This document shows positions 16,804 to 25,123 of a DNA stretch of 64,000 nucleotides, piece after piece. Within the stretch, counting starts at the first letter, position 1; each line of letters begins with the position of its first letter. This DNA is from Silvibacterium acidisoli (GTDB taxonomy: Bacteria > Acidobacteriota > Terriglobia > Terriglobales > Acidobacteriaceae), in NCBI GenBank assembly GCA_022870745.1, contig CP085323.1:558001-622000 (forward strand), in the 5' to 3' direction. Both the position numbers and the translations under genes were made by a program. The notes under the pieces were generated by a model. That model saw nothing but the letters and a program-made list of their open reading frames with translations. It was not told where the DNA came from and made no database searches.

Positions 16804-18038
16804 TGGCCGGCGATCTTTCAGAGTTTGTAGGCACGTCGACGCTGCTTGAGGCGCGTCCGGAGGAAGGCTCAAAGGACCGCACCATGGTCCTCAACATGGG
16901 CCCGCAGCACCCCTCGACCCACGGCGTGCTCCGCCTGGTGGTCGAGATCGATGGCGAGACAGTTCTCAACGTCGTCCCCGACATCGGCTATCTGCACACC
17001 GGTATCGAGAAGACTTGCGAGGCGAAGTTCTACCAGCAGGTGGTTCCGATGACCGACCGCATCGACTACCTCTCGCCGATGACCAACAACCTGGCCTACT
17101 GCCTGGCGGTTGAGAAGCTCCTGGAGCTTGAAATCCCGGAGCGGGCGCAGTGGATGCGCGTGCTCTTCAATGAACTGACCCGCTTGAACTCGCACCTGGT
17201 CTGGCTGGGCACGCACGCCATGGATATCGGCGCGCTGACCGTCTTCCTGTACTGCTTCCGCGAGCGCGAAGAGATCCTGCGCATCTTCGAGGCCGTCAGC
17301 GGCCAGCGCATGATGACTTCGTACTTCCGCGTGGGCGGGCTGTCGCTCGAACCGCCGCTGGACCTCTTCGATCGCATTCAGAAGCTGATCAAGATCATGC
17401 CGGAGAGGATCGACCAGTACCAGAACCTGCTGACCGGCAATCCGATCTGGGTAAGCCGCCTGAAGGGTGTTGGCCATCTTTCCGCCGAAGACGCGATTGC
17501 GCTGGGCGTAACCGGGCCGCCGCTGCGCGCCTCGGGCGTGGACTGGGATCTGCGGCGCGACATGCCGTACTCCAGCTACGAGAAGTTCCAGTTCAAGGTG
17601 CCGGTTTCGAACGACTGCGACGTTTGGGCCCGTTATGTTGTGCGCCTGGACGAGATGCGCGAGTCGGTGAAGATCTGCCAGCAGGCTCTGGACGGCATGC
17701 CGTCAGGTCCGATCAAGGCGAATGCGCCGAAGATCGTACTGCCGGACCGCGAGCAGATGAAGACCCAGATGGAATCGCTCATCTACCACTTCAAGATCGT
17801 GACCGAGGGCTTTACGGTTCCCGCAGGCCAGGTCTACCAGGGAGTGGAATCGCCGCGCGGCGAGATGGGCTATTACGTCGTCAGCGATGGAACGGCCAAG
17901 CCGTACCGTGTACACATGCGCAATCCTTCATTTGCGACACTGCAGGCCCTGCAGACCATGTGCGCAGGCCGCCTGATCGCGGACGTGGTGGCGGTGATCG
18001 GCTCGATCGACATCGTGCTTGGGGAGATTGACCGGTGA
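16803..18038 (+). CDS. nuoD: NADH-quinone oxidoreductase subunit D
   Basis: 411 residues. NuoD is the 49-kDa subunit, related to the large subunit of NiFe hydrogenases, and lines the quinone-binding cavity. GPQHPSTHGVLRLVVE near residue 38 carries the His that faces the quinone head group. DRIDYLSPM, NELTRLNSHL, GESPRGEMGYY-like (VESPRGEMGYYVVSDG) and the C-terminal GSIDIVLGEIDR are all conserved. The stop is overlapped by a GTG that begins the next gene. Confidence 0.96.
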   Translation: MAGDLSEFVGTSTLLEARPEEGSKDRTMVLNMGPQHPSTHGVLRLVVEIDGETVLNVVPDIGYLHTGIEKTCEAKFYQQVVPMTDRIDYLSPMTNNLAYCLAVEKLLELEIPERAQWMRVLFNELTRLNSHLVWLGTHAMDIGALTVFLYCFREREEILRIFEAVSGQRMMTSYFRVGGLSLEPPLDLFDRIQKLIKIMPERIDQYQNLLTGNPIWVSRLKGVGHLSAEDAIALGVTGPPLRASGVDWDLRRDMPYSSYEKFQFKVPVSNDCDVWARYVVRLDEMRESVKICQQALDGMPSGPIKANAPKIVLPDREQMKTQMESLIYHFKIVTEGFTVPAGQVYQGVESPRGEMGYYVVSDGTAKPYRVHMRNPSFATLQALQTMCAGRLIADVVAVIGSIDIVLGEIDR

Positions 18039-18595
18039 GCACTGCCAACGCGACAAATGCGGAGTGGATCGAGGAGCAGAAGACTGCCTTTGCGGCGCGC
18101 ACCCATGCCGCAGCGGCTTTCTTTCCTGAATTGAAGCGCGCGTTTCTCGAACTGACAGCAGAGGAGCCGTTTGCGGGGCGCTTCACCGTTTCCACGGATG
18201 CGGAGCCCCATGAGCTTACGGTGTCTGCCGGCCTCGTCGATCTGAGGTTTGCCGCGGATGTATTCAGCGACACGATCTTTTACGCGTTCACTTCTATCGC
18301 GCTGGTGCAGGTGGTTCCCTCTCAGACGGCTGTTCTGCATCATGGAGTGCTGAACCTGACGCGTGGGTACTGGGGAATCATCGACAGCCCGGCGAAGGAT
18401 GTTCACAAGGTTTTTGTGGACGATCCGCAGGCCGCGCAGTATCTGCCCCTGGCCGATCGCGTGGCGCGGTGGGGACTGGAAGAGCTGCTAAAGGGCTATC
18501 CCGGCGTATCGGCACTTGAAGAGACGAAGGCCGCCGCTGCGAAGACCAAGGAAGAGATTGCGGCGGAAGTAGCGAAGAAAGAAGGCCGCGGGTGA
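18035..18595 (+). CDS. Unrecognised protein inside the complex I operon (between nuoD and nuoE), gene x
   Basis: 186 residues, no family recognised. The GTG start overlaps the nuoD stop by 4 bases and its own stop overlaps the next gene, so it is firmly part of the operon and probably translated in step with it. No signal peptide or membrane helix is seen. The middle (residues 60-120) alternates hydrophobic strands, and the C-terminal 35 residues are a charged Ala/Lys/Glu-rich helix (ETKAAAAKTKEEIAAEVAKK), likely a coiled coil or flexible tail. No Cys residues, so it is not an Fe-S protein and does not replace nuoB or nuoI. A chaperone or accessory subunit is possible but unproven. Confidence 0.75.
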   Translation: MSTANATNAEWIEEQKTAFAARTHAAAAFFPELKRAFLELTAEEPFAGRFTVSTDAEPHELTVSAGLVDLRFAADVFSDTIFYAFTSIALVQVVPSQTAVLHHGVLNLTRGYWGIIDSPAKDVHKVFVDDPQAAQYLPLADRVARWGLEELLKGYPGVSALEETKAAAAKTKEEIAAEVAKKEGRG

Positions 18596-18954
18596 GCGAC
18601 GATGCCGCGAGCCGACTGTATGCAGAGCTTTGGATTTCCTTTGCCGCACTGATTCGCTCTTATGTGGCGGCGCACGATATAGGCAGGCCGACCGGCCGCG
18701 CGCTGGTGGATGCCGGCGAAGATGGCCATCTGAGCCTGCGCAGCGAAGGCAAGATTCTTTCGATCGACTTTAACAGCAAGACCGGCGAAGGAAGCTGGAC
18801 ACTGTACGAAGACGATCCGGCAGCGGAACGGCTGCTTGAGAAGGGCGACTTCACGCTGGGCGAGGACAGCCAGGTAAAACTGAGCGACCGGCACGGCAAA
18901 CTGGAACTGGAAGTAGCGGCAGAGGCATTTACCGCGAAGGTTTTTGAGGAGTAA
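18592..18954 (+). CDS. Unrecognised protein inside the complex I operon (between nuoD and nuoE), gene y
   Basis: 120 residues, GTG start overlapping the preceding stop. No family recognised. The N-terminal 30 residues are helical (LYAELWISFAALIRSYVAA); the rest reads as short beta strands with many Gly/Asp turns (GHLSLRSEGKILSIDFN, GSWTLYED, KLELEVAAEAF), as in a small all-beta or mixed domain. It lacks Cys and membrane helices. nuoE starts 3 bases after its stop with TTG. The overlapping arrangement with gene x suggests that the two products act together. Confidence 0.72.
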   Translation: MSDDAASRLYAELWISFAALIRSYVAAHDIGRPTGRALVDAGEDGHLSLRSEGKILSIDFNSKTGEGSWTLYEDDPAAERLLEKGDFTLGEDSQVKLSDRHGKLELEVAAEAFTAKVFEE

Positions 18955-18957
18955 GCG

Positions 18958-19467
18958 TTGGCGACGGAAAAAAGAACGATCTTTTCACCTGAGCTTGCAG
19001 CTCGCTTCGACCGGCTGGTGACACTCTATCCGGTGAAGCGTTCGGCGCTCGTTCCCATGCTGCTGTATTCGCAGGATGAGGTTGGCTATATTTCGCCCGA
19101 AGTGATTGTCGAGCTTGCCGACCGGCTGGATATTCGCACCAACGACGTCGAGAGCGTGCTGAGCTACTACTCGATGCTGCGCACCAAGCCCGTGGGGAAA
19201 TACAACGTGCAGGTCTGCACGAACATTTCCTGCATGCTGCGCAACGGATACGGCATTCTCGAGCACTGCAAGAAACGGCTGGGCATCGGGCACAAGGAAG
19301 TGACGCCCGACGGGCTCTTTTCACTGGAAGAAGTCGAGTGTATTGGCGCCTGTTGCTGGGCTCCCGCCGTACAGGTCAATTACGACTTCTACGACGACCT
19401 GACCGTTGAGAAGATGGACCAGGTTCTCGATGACTATCAGGCCGGACGCGGAAAGGTGACGGTGTAA
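18958..19467 (+). CDS. nuoE: NADH-quinone oxidoreductase subunit E
   Basis: 169 residues. NuoE (24-kDa subunit) carries the [2Fe-2S] cluster N1a beside FMN. The four ligands are C-x4-C in VCTNISCMLRN near 82 and C-x3-C in ECIGACCWAP near 123. The thioredoxin-like fold and the N-terminal helical domain (YPVKRSALVPMLLYSQDE) match. The start is TTG at 18958, right after the previous stop; no ATG or GTG gives the normal N-terminus. nuoF begins 2 bases downstream. Confidence 0.94.
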   Translation: MATEKRTIFSPELAARFDRLVTLYPVKRSALVPMLLYSQDEVGYISPEVIVELADRLDIRTNDVESVLSYYSMLRTKPVGKYNVQVCTNISCMLRNGYGILEHCKKRLGIGHKEVTPDGLFSLEEVECIGACCWAPAVQVNYDFYDDLTVEKMDQVLDDYQAGRGKVTV

Positions 19468-19469
19468 CC

Positions 19470-20786
19470 ATGCCAAAGCTGGTCTCACATCCCGATGAAG
19501 TAAGGATTATCTCCCGCCGTTTTGGAACGGGTGCGGAGAACATCGACAAATACGTCGAGCTGGACGGCTACAAGGCCGCTCAGCTGTGCATTGAAAAGGG
19601 CCCCGAGTTCATCATCAACGAGATGAAGGCCTCCGGCCTTCGCGGCCGTGGTGGCGCGGGCTTCCCGACCGGGCTGAAGTGGTCTTTTGTGCCGAAGAAC
19701 GTGGATCGCCCCAAGTACGTCCTGGTGAACGGCGACGAAAGCGAACCCGGCACCTGCAAGGACCACCTGATCTTCCTGCACGATCCGCACGCGATCATTG
19801 AAGGCACCATCATTGCCGGTCTTGCCATCGGCGCGAAGATGGGCTTCATCTATCTGCGCGGCGAGTATCGCTACCTGCTGAAGATCATGGAAAAGGCCGT
19901 GGCCGATGCGTATGCAAAGGGCTATCTCGGCAAGAACATCTTCGGCTCGGGTATCGACTTCGAGGTTGTCACGCAGACCGGCGCGGGTGCTTACGAAGTA
20001 GGCGAAGAGTCGGCGCTGATGGAGTCGCTCGAAGGCAAGCGTGGCGTGCCGCGCATCAAGCCTCCCTTCCCTGCCGTGGTGGGACTGTACGGCGGACCGA
20101 CGGTCATCAACAACGCCGAGACCATTGCCAGCGTGCCACACATCTTCCTGATGGGTGGCGAGGCTTATGCCAAGGTCGGCTCCGAACGCAATGGCGGAAC
20201 CCGCCTCTTCGGCATCAGCGGACATGTGGAGAAGCCGGGCGTTTACGAATTGCCGATGGGCTACAACCTGAAGAAGGCCATTTACGAGGTCGCAGGCGGT
20301 GTTCTTGGCGGCAAGAAGCTGAAGGCTGTGGTTCCGGGTGGTTCTTCGACCCCGGTTCTGACCGCCGATGAGCTGGATGTTGGTCTTGACTTCGACCAGA
20401 TGGGCAAGGCGGGCACGATGCTTGGCTCGGGTGGCATTGTCGTTCTGGACGAGACGGTCAGCATGGTCGAGTTTGCTCTGCGCACTATCAGCTTCTACCA
20501 GCACGAAAGCTGCGGCTGGTGCATTCCCTGCCGTGAAGGAACCGACTGGCTGAAGAAGACGATCGGCCGCGTGTACGCGGGTGGCGGCGTCGAGAAGGAT
20601 CTGGACAACATTAAGTATCTTGCCGAGAACATGATGGGCCGCACCTTCTGCCCGCTTGGCGATGCGGCGGCGATGCCGACGATCGGATTCATCAAGAAGT
20701 TCCGGCACGAGTTTGAAGAGTACGTACGAGGCAATGCCGGGGTTTCTCCGGCTGAGCATGACGCGGCGCTGGTTTCACTAGGTTAA
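19470..20786 (+). CDS. nuoF: NADH-quinone oxidoreductase subunit F
   Basis: 438 residues. NuoF (51-kDa) binds NADH and FMN and holds the [4Fe-4S] cluster N3. The FMN/NADH loop RGRGGAGFPTGLKWSF is near residue 60 and GDESEPGTCKD near 88. The N3 motif ESCGWCIPCREG is near 347, with the fourth Cys in RTFCPLGDAAAMP near 390. Length is normal. Together with NuoE and NuoG it forms the complete NADH-dehydrogenase module, so this cluster encodes a true NADH-oxidising enzyme rather than a truncated 11-subunit complex. Confidence 0.96.
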   Translation: MPKLVSHPDEVRIISRRFGTGAENIDKYVELDGYKAAQLCIEKGPEFIINEMKASGLRGRGGAGFPTGLKWSFVPKNVDRPKYVLVNGDESEPGTCKDHLIFLHDPHAIIEGTIIAGLAIGAKMGFIYLRGEYRYLLKIMEKAVADAYAKGYLGKNIFGSGIDFEVVTQTGAGAYEVGEESALMESLEGKRGVPRIKPPFPAVVGLYGGPTVINNAETIASVPHIFLMGGEAYAKVGSERNGGTRLFGISGHVEKPGVYELPMGYNLKKAIYEVAGGVLGGKKLKAVVPGGSSTPVLTADELDVGLDFDQMGKAGTMLGSGGIVVLDETVSMVEFALRTISFYQHESCGWCIPCREGTDWLKKTIGRVYAGGGVEKDLDNIKYLAENMMGRTFCPLGDAAAMPTIGFIKKFRHEFEEYVRGNAGVSPAEHDAALVSLG

Positions 20787-20804
20787 CGCCGGGAGATTTT
20801 CTGA

Positions 20805-23147
20805 ATGGCTGACGTAACGTTTACTGTCGATGGAAAGAAGCTTACCGCCCCTGCGGGCACGCTGCTAATCGATGCCTGCCGCACGGCGGGTATCGAGATT
20901 CCGGCGTTCTGTTACTACCCGGGCCTGTCGCTGCAGGCAGCCTGCCGCATGTGCGTGGTGCGCATCGAGAAGATGCCGAAGCTGCAGACAGCCTGTACCA
21001 CTCCGGTGGCCGAGGGCATGGTGGTGCAGACCGAGACCGAAGAGGTCAAGCAGTCGCGTAAGGCGGTGCTTGAGCTGCTGCTCGGCAACCATCCTCTCGA
21101 CTGCCCGGTGTGCGATGCGGGCGGCGAGTGCGAACTGCAGGACATGACCTTCAAGTACGGCGCAGGCGAGAGCAAGTACATCGAGACCAAGCAGCACCGC
21201 GAGGAGCAGAAGTGGTCGCCGGTGGTGTACTTCGACCGTCCGCGCTGCATCCTCTGCTACCGCTGCGTGCGCGTCTGCGGCGAAGGCATGGATGTGTGGG
21301 CGCTCGGCGTACAGAACCGCGGCGTGACCAGCGTGATCGCTCCGAATGGCGGCGACCATCTGGGATGCGAAGAGTGCGGCATGTGCATCGACATCTGCCC
21401 GGTCGGCGCGCTGACCTCCGATACCTACCGTTACAAGACCCGTCCGTGGGAGATGAACCACGTCGGCACCGTCTGCACGCATTGCGGCGACGGCTGCAAG
21501 ACAACCCTGGGCGTGAAGCGCTCGAACGATGGCATGGAAATCGTTCGCGGCGACAACCGCGACAAGAGCGGTATCAACAACGACTTCCTCTGCATTAAGG
21601 GCCGTTACGCCTTCGACTTTGCCAACCGCACCGATCGCCTGACCACTCCGCTCGTCCGCCAGGCCGATGGCAAGCTGGCGCCGGTGAGCTGGGAAGAGGC
21701 TCTGACCTTCGCGGCGAACAAGTTGAATGAAGTTCGCAGCAACCGCGGCGGCAATGCGATTGGCGTGATCGGTTCGAACCGCACGACTAACGAAGAAAAC
21801 TACCTGCTGCAGAAGTTTGCGCGCGGCGTGCTCGGCACCAACAATATCGATCATCACCGCACGGCGGATTATGCGGCCTTCGCTGCTGCTCTCAAGGGCA
21901 AGGCGAACCGCGAGGCTTCGCTGCGCGACTTCATCAGCGCGCCGGCGATGCTGCTGCTGGGCAACGATCCTACCGAGCAGCATCCGGCGCTGGCGTGGCA
22001 GATTCGCAGCAACGTTCGCCAGAACCGTGCCCGCCTCTACGTCGCGAACCATCGCGAGATCAAGCTGCGCCGCCAGGCCAAGGCCGCGGTCGAGCTTCCG
22101 CAGGATGGCTACGCATCCTTTATCTCCTACCTGGCAGGAAATGACGGCGCTTTCACGGGCAACGACGCAAACGATTTCCGCGAAGCACTTCGTAAAGAAG
22201 AGTCGCTGGTCATCGCATTCGGTTCGGAATTCCGCGGACGCGATATCCAGGCGCTGGTGGAGTTCGGTCTCTCGATGCCGAATGTGAAGTTCGCCTGCCT
22301 GGGCGATTATTCGAACTCGCGCGGCGCGGCGGATATGGGATTGCTGCCCGATCTGCTTCCGGGATATGTTCCGGTCGCCTCCGAACACAAGTTTGCGGAA
22401 GAAACCGGGATCGAGTGGCCGAAGCAGCCAGGTCTGGACCTTGTCCAGATGCTGGATGCGGCGGGCTCGGGCGAGATTGGCGCTCTTTACGTTGTCGGAG
22501 CGAACCCGGTGGCGCGTTACGGCGTCGATCCTTCGGCGCTCAAGAACACATTCCTCGTGGTTCAGGATATGTTCCTGACCGAGACTGCGGTTCTGGCCGA
22601 TGTTGTCTTCCCGGCCGCGAATGCTTACGAAAAGGCCGGCACGATCACCAATACTTACGGCGATCTGCAGCTGGTGAAGAAGGCCGCGGATAAGGCCGGT
22701 GTGCGTTCGGACTTTGAGCTGATCGTTCGCCTGGCGGACAAGATGGGCGCCGATCCGAAGAAGCTGGTTCCCTTCGGCAAGGGCGTGCGTGCTGACTTCG
22801 GCCAGTCGCGCGGCGCGCAGTCGGGTGAAGCCGACCGCCACGCGGTATGGCTTTCGGCAAATCACCTGGAGCCGAAGCTCAGTCCGTTCGATCCGTTTGC
22901 GATCTTCGATGAGATCCAGCGACTGGTGCCTTCGTACAACGTTCCTCGCCTGAACCTGCTGGCGGGCAACGATGAACATGTGAAGTCGGAACTGGTGCAG
23001 ATCGATACGACCGGTTCGCGCCGCGACCTGGTGCTGCCTGCGAACGATGGACTGTATACCTCGGGTACGCTGGGACGCTACAGCGACAAGCTGGCAGAGG
23101 TACTTGCATCGAAGACGACTGAAATCGCCGAAACGGCAGCCGATTAA
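20805..23147 (+). CDS. nuoG: NADH-quinone oxidoreductase subunit G
   Basis: 780 residues. The N-terminal [2Fe-2S] domain (N1b) has Cys in AFCYYPGLSLQAACRMC near 35-50. The His/Cys cluster N5 follows in NHPLDCPVCDAGGECELQD near 95, then N4 in CILCYRCVRVCGE and CEECGMCIDICPVGAL near 150-205. CTHCGDGCKTTLG plus FLCIKGRY gives the extra N7 site found in E. coli and Thermus. The remainder is a molybdopterin-oxidoreductase-like domain that lacks a recognisable Mo cofactor site. It is the only ferredoxin-like protein in the operon; NuoI is missing. Confidence 0.95.
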   Translation: MADVTFTVDGKKLTAPAGTLLIDACRTAGIEIPAFCYYPGLSLQAACRMCVVRIEKMPKLQTACTTPVAEGMVVQTETEEVKQSRKAVLELLLGNHPLDCPVCDAGGECELQDMTFKYGAGESKYIETKQHREEQKWSPVVYFDRPRCILCYRCVRVCGEGMDVWALGVQNRGVTSVIAPNGGDHLGCEECGMCIDICPVGALTSDTYRYKTRPWEMNHVGTVCTHCGDGCKTTLGVKRSNDGMEIVRGDNRDKSGINNDFLCIKGRYAFDFANRTDRLTTPLVRQADGKLAPVSWEEALTFAANKLNEVRSNRGGNAIGVIGSNRTTNEENYLLQKFARGVLGTNNIDHHRTADYAAFAAALKGKANREASLRDFISAPAMLLLGNDPTEQHPALAWQIRSNVRQNRARLYVANHREIKLRRQAKAAVELPQDGYASFISYLAGNDGAFTGNDANDFREALRKEESLVIAFGSEFRGRDIQALVEFGLSMPNVKFACLGDYSNSRGAADMGLLPDLLPGYVPVASEHKFAEETGIEWPKQPGLDLVQMLDAAGSGEIGALYVVGANPVARYGVDPSALKNTFLVVQDMFLTETAVLADVVFPAANAYEKAGTITNTYGDLQLVKKAADKAGVRSDFELIVRLADKMGADPKKLVPFGKGVRADFGQSRGAQSGEADRHAVWLSANHLEPKLSPFDPFAIFDEIQRLVPSYNVPRLNLLAGNDEHVKSELVQIDTTGSRRDLVLPANDGLYTSGTLGRYSDKLAEVLASKTTEIAETAAD

Positions 23148-23184
23148 AACGTAACGGTAACAAGCACTTTATTGGGAAGGCCTC

Positions 23185-24240
23185 GTGGAAGTTAGCATCT
23201 GGATTTTCTTACTGCTGAGCGTGTTGAAGGTCGCCGTTGTGACGGTGATCCTGCTGACGGCTGTCGCCTACACGGTACTGCTGGAGCGCAAGGTCGTCGG
23301 CCGCATCCAGAACCGCTGGGGACCCAGCCGCGTGGGGCCTTTCGGCCTGCTGCAGCCGCTGGCTGACGGCATCAAGCTCTTCCTCAAGGAAGACCTGATT
23401 CCCGAGAGCGTTTATCGCCCGCTGTTCATCCTGGCTCCTATCATCGCGCTCAGCTGCGCGCTGATGTCGATCTCGATGATTCCCTTCGGCCCGGATGTCC
23501 ACTACAAGGGTGTTCAGCTCTTCCAGATCTCCGACGTCAACATCGGCCTGCTGATCCTGCTGGGTATCACTTCGGTAGGTGTTTACGGCATTGCGCTTTC
23601 CGGCTGGTCGTCGAACAACAAGTATTCGCTGCTGGGCGCGCTGCGCGCGAGCGCGCAGGTCATCAGCTACGAGCTGGCGCTGGGCCTTTCGCTGGTGGGC
23701 GTGGTGCTGCGTTCGCAGTCGCTGCGTCTGCGCGACATCGTGGATGTGCAGTCGACCCATGGCATGGCTTCGTGGAATATCTTCGGCGGCCTGCAGATTA
23801 TCGGCTTCTTCGTCTACCTGACCGCTGCTTACGCGGAAACCAACCGTACGCCTTTCGATCTTCCTGAAGCAGAAAGCGAACTGACGGCCGGTTATCACAC
23901 CGAGTACAGCTCGATGAAGTTTGCCATGTTCTTCATGGCTGAATACGCGAACATGATCACTGTCGGTTGCGTGGCGACGCTGCTCTTCCTGGGCGGCTGG
24001 TCGAGCCCCTTCGGTCATCTGCTGCCGGACTTCGGCGGCCCGATCGTGCAGGCGATTCTGCCGATCTTCTGGTTCGTGGCCAAGGTTTTCTTTTTCCTCT
24101 TTCTCTATATCTGGGTGCGCGGCACTTTGCCTCGCTTCCGCTACGACCAACTGATGAGCTTCGGCTGGAAATTCCTTGTGCCGGTGGCCATTCTTAACAT
24201 CATCGCGACGAGCCTGTGGCTTGCATTTCGAGCTTCCTAG
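23185..24240 (+). CDS. nuoH: NADH-quinone oxidoreductase subunit H
   Basis: 351 residues with GTG start; an AAGG site precedes it. NuoH is the eight-helix subunit at the junction between quinone cavity and membrane arm. The first cytosolic loop ERKVVGRIQNRWGPSRVGPFG is at about 35-55 and carries the conserved Glu and Arg residues. AETNRTPFDLPEAESEL near 216-232 is the most typical stretch. After its stop there are 63 bases with no gene before nuoJ, exactly where nuoI usually sits. Confidence 0.95.
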   Translation: MEVSIWIFLLLSVLKVAVVTVILLTAVAYTVLLERKVVGRIQNRWGPSRVGPFGLLQPLADGIKLFLKEDLIPESVYRPLFILAPIIALSCALMSISMIPFGPDVHYKGVQLFQISDVNIGLLILLGITSVGVYGIALSGWSSNNKYSLLGALRASAQVISYELALGLSLVGVVLRSQSLRLRDIVDVQSTHGMASWNIFGGLQIIGFFVYLTAAYAETNRTPFDLPEAESELTAGYHTEYSSMKFAMFFMAEYANMITVGCVATLLFLGGWSSPFGHLLPDFGGPIVQAILPIFWFVAKVFFFLFLYIWVRGTLPRFRYDQLMSFGWKFLVPVAILNIIATSLWLAFRAS

Positions 24241-24303
24241 GGTGATTTACAATCATCCTTCGGTTTTTCCTGATTTGCTGCAATGTTCCGTGTTGTCGAG
24301 TGA

Positions 24304-24813
24304 GTGACTGAAGACATGCATCTGGTTCTGTTCTTCATCTTCGGTGGACTTTGCGTAGCAGGAGCCTTAAACCTTCTGCTGCAGCGCCACCCTATCAATT
24401 CCGCCCTGTCGCTGATCGTGGTGATGAGCTCGCTGGCCGTGCTCTACCTGCTGCTTGGCGCGGAATTCCTGGCGGCCGCACAGGTGATCGTCTATTCGGG
24501 CGCGATCATGGTGCTGTTTACCTTTGTCATCATGCTGCTGAATGCGGGTCGTGAAGACCGCACGCACGGCAGCAAGGCCGCGTATGCCCTTGGCTTTCCC
24601 GGCGCTGCGATCCTGGTATCGCTGCTCGCCTATATCTTTCTTTCGAACAGCCGCGAGCTGGGCAGCGCGGAGCTGGGCGCTTACATTGTGAGCACCGGCG
24701 ACCTGAGCAACGTGCTCTTCCGCGACCTGCTTCTGCCCTTCGAAGTGACCTCGGTGCTGATTCTGGTGGCGATCCTGGGCGCGGTTGCGCTGGCCCGCAA
24801 GGAGGAGAACTAA
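24304..24813 (+). CDS. nuoJ: NADH-quinone oxidoreductase subunit J
   Basis: 169 residues. Five membrane helices are visible. The family core [20 protein letters not shown] near 55-75 contains the pi-bulge helix that changes shape during turnover. The start is GTG at 24304; an ATG four codons later would also work. The C-terminus [16 protein letters not shown] is typical. nuoK begins 4 bases after the stop. Confidence 0.92.
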   Translation: MTEDMHLVLFFIFGGLCVAGALNLLLQRHPINSALSLIVVMSSLAVLYLLLGAEFLAAAQVIVYSGAIMVLFTFVIMLLNAGREDRTHGSKAAYALGFPGAAILVSLLAYIFLSNSRELGSAELGAYIVSTGDLSNVLFRDLLLPFEVTSVLILVAILGAVALARKEEN

Positions 24814-24817
24814 ACCC

Positions 24818-25123
24818 ATGCTGGTTCCGATCTCCTATTACCTTGTCCTGAGCGCGATCCTGTTCTCGATCGGTGTTGCCGCGTTCCTTATCAAGCGCAA
24901 CATCATCACCATCTTCATGTCGATTGAGCTCATGCTCAATGCCGTGAACCTGAGCTTTGTTGCCTTTGCGCACCACTGGCACCAGGTGAGCGGACAGATC
25001 TTCGTATTCTTCGTGATGGTTGTCGCCGCGGCGGAAGCTGCCGTGGGCCTCGCCATCATCATTGCCATCTTCCGTACGCGGAACACTCTCGACGTCGACA
25101 AGATCGACCTGATGAAACTATGA
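24818..25123 (+). CDS. nuoK: NADH-quinone oxidoreductase subunit K
   Basis: 101 residues from the ATG at 24818, the usual NuoK length; a longer frame begins inside nuoJ but the extra residues are polar and unrelated. Three helices; the two buried glutamates used in proton transfer lie in the second and third helices ([16 protein letters not shown], and [16 protein letters not shown]). It overlaps nuoL by 4 bases (ATGA). Confidence 0.94.
   Translation: MLVPISYYLVLSAILFSIGVAAFLIKRNIITIFMSIELMLNAVNLSFVAFAHHWHQVSGQIFVFFVMVVAAAEAAVGLAIIIAIFRTRNTLDVDKIDLMKL

Noticed and set aside
18035-18954. The two unknown genes as diverged nuoB and nuoI
   Set aside because: Neither contains any Cys, so they cannot bind the N2 or N6 iron-sulfur clusters.
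20865-22979. 704-codon minus-strand frame opposite nuoG, and similar long frames opposite nuoF, nuoH and nuoM
   Set aside because: They lie wholly opposite well-supported genes, are His/Arg/Ala-rich, and have no family features; high G+C makes such antisense frames common.
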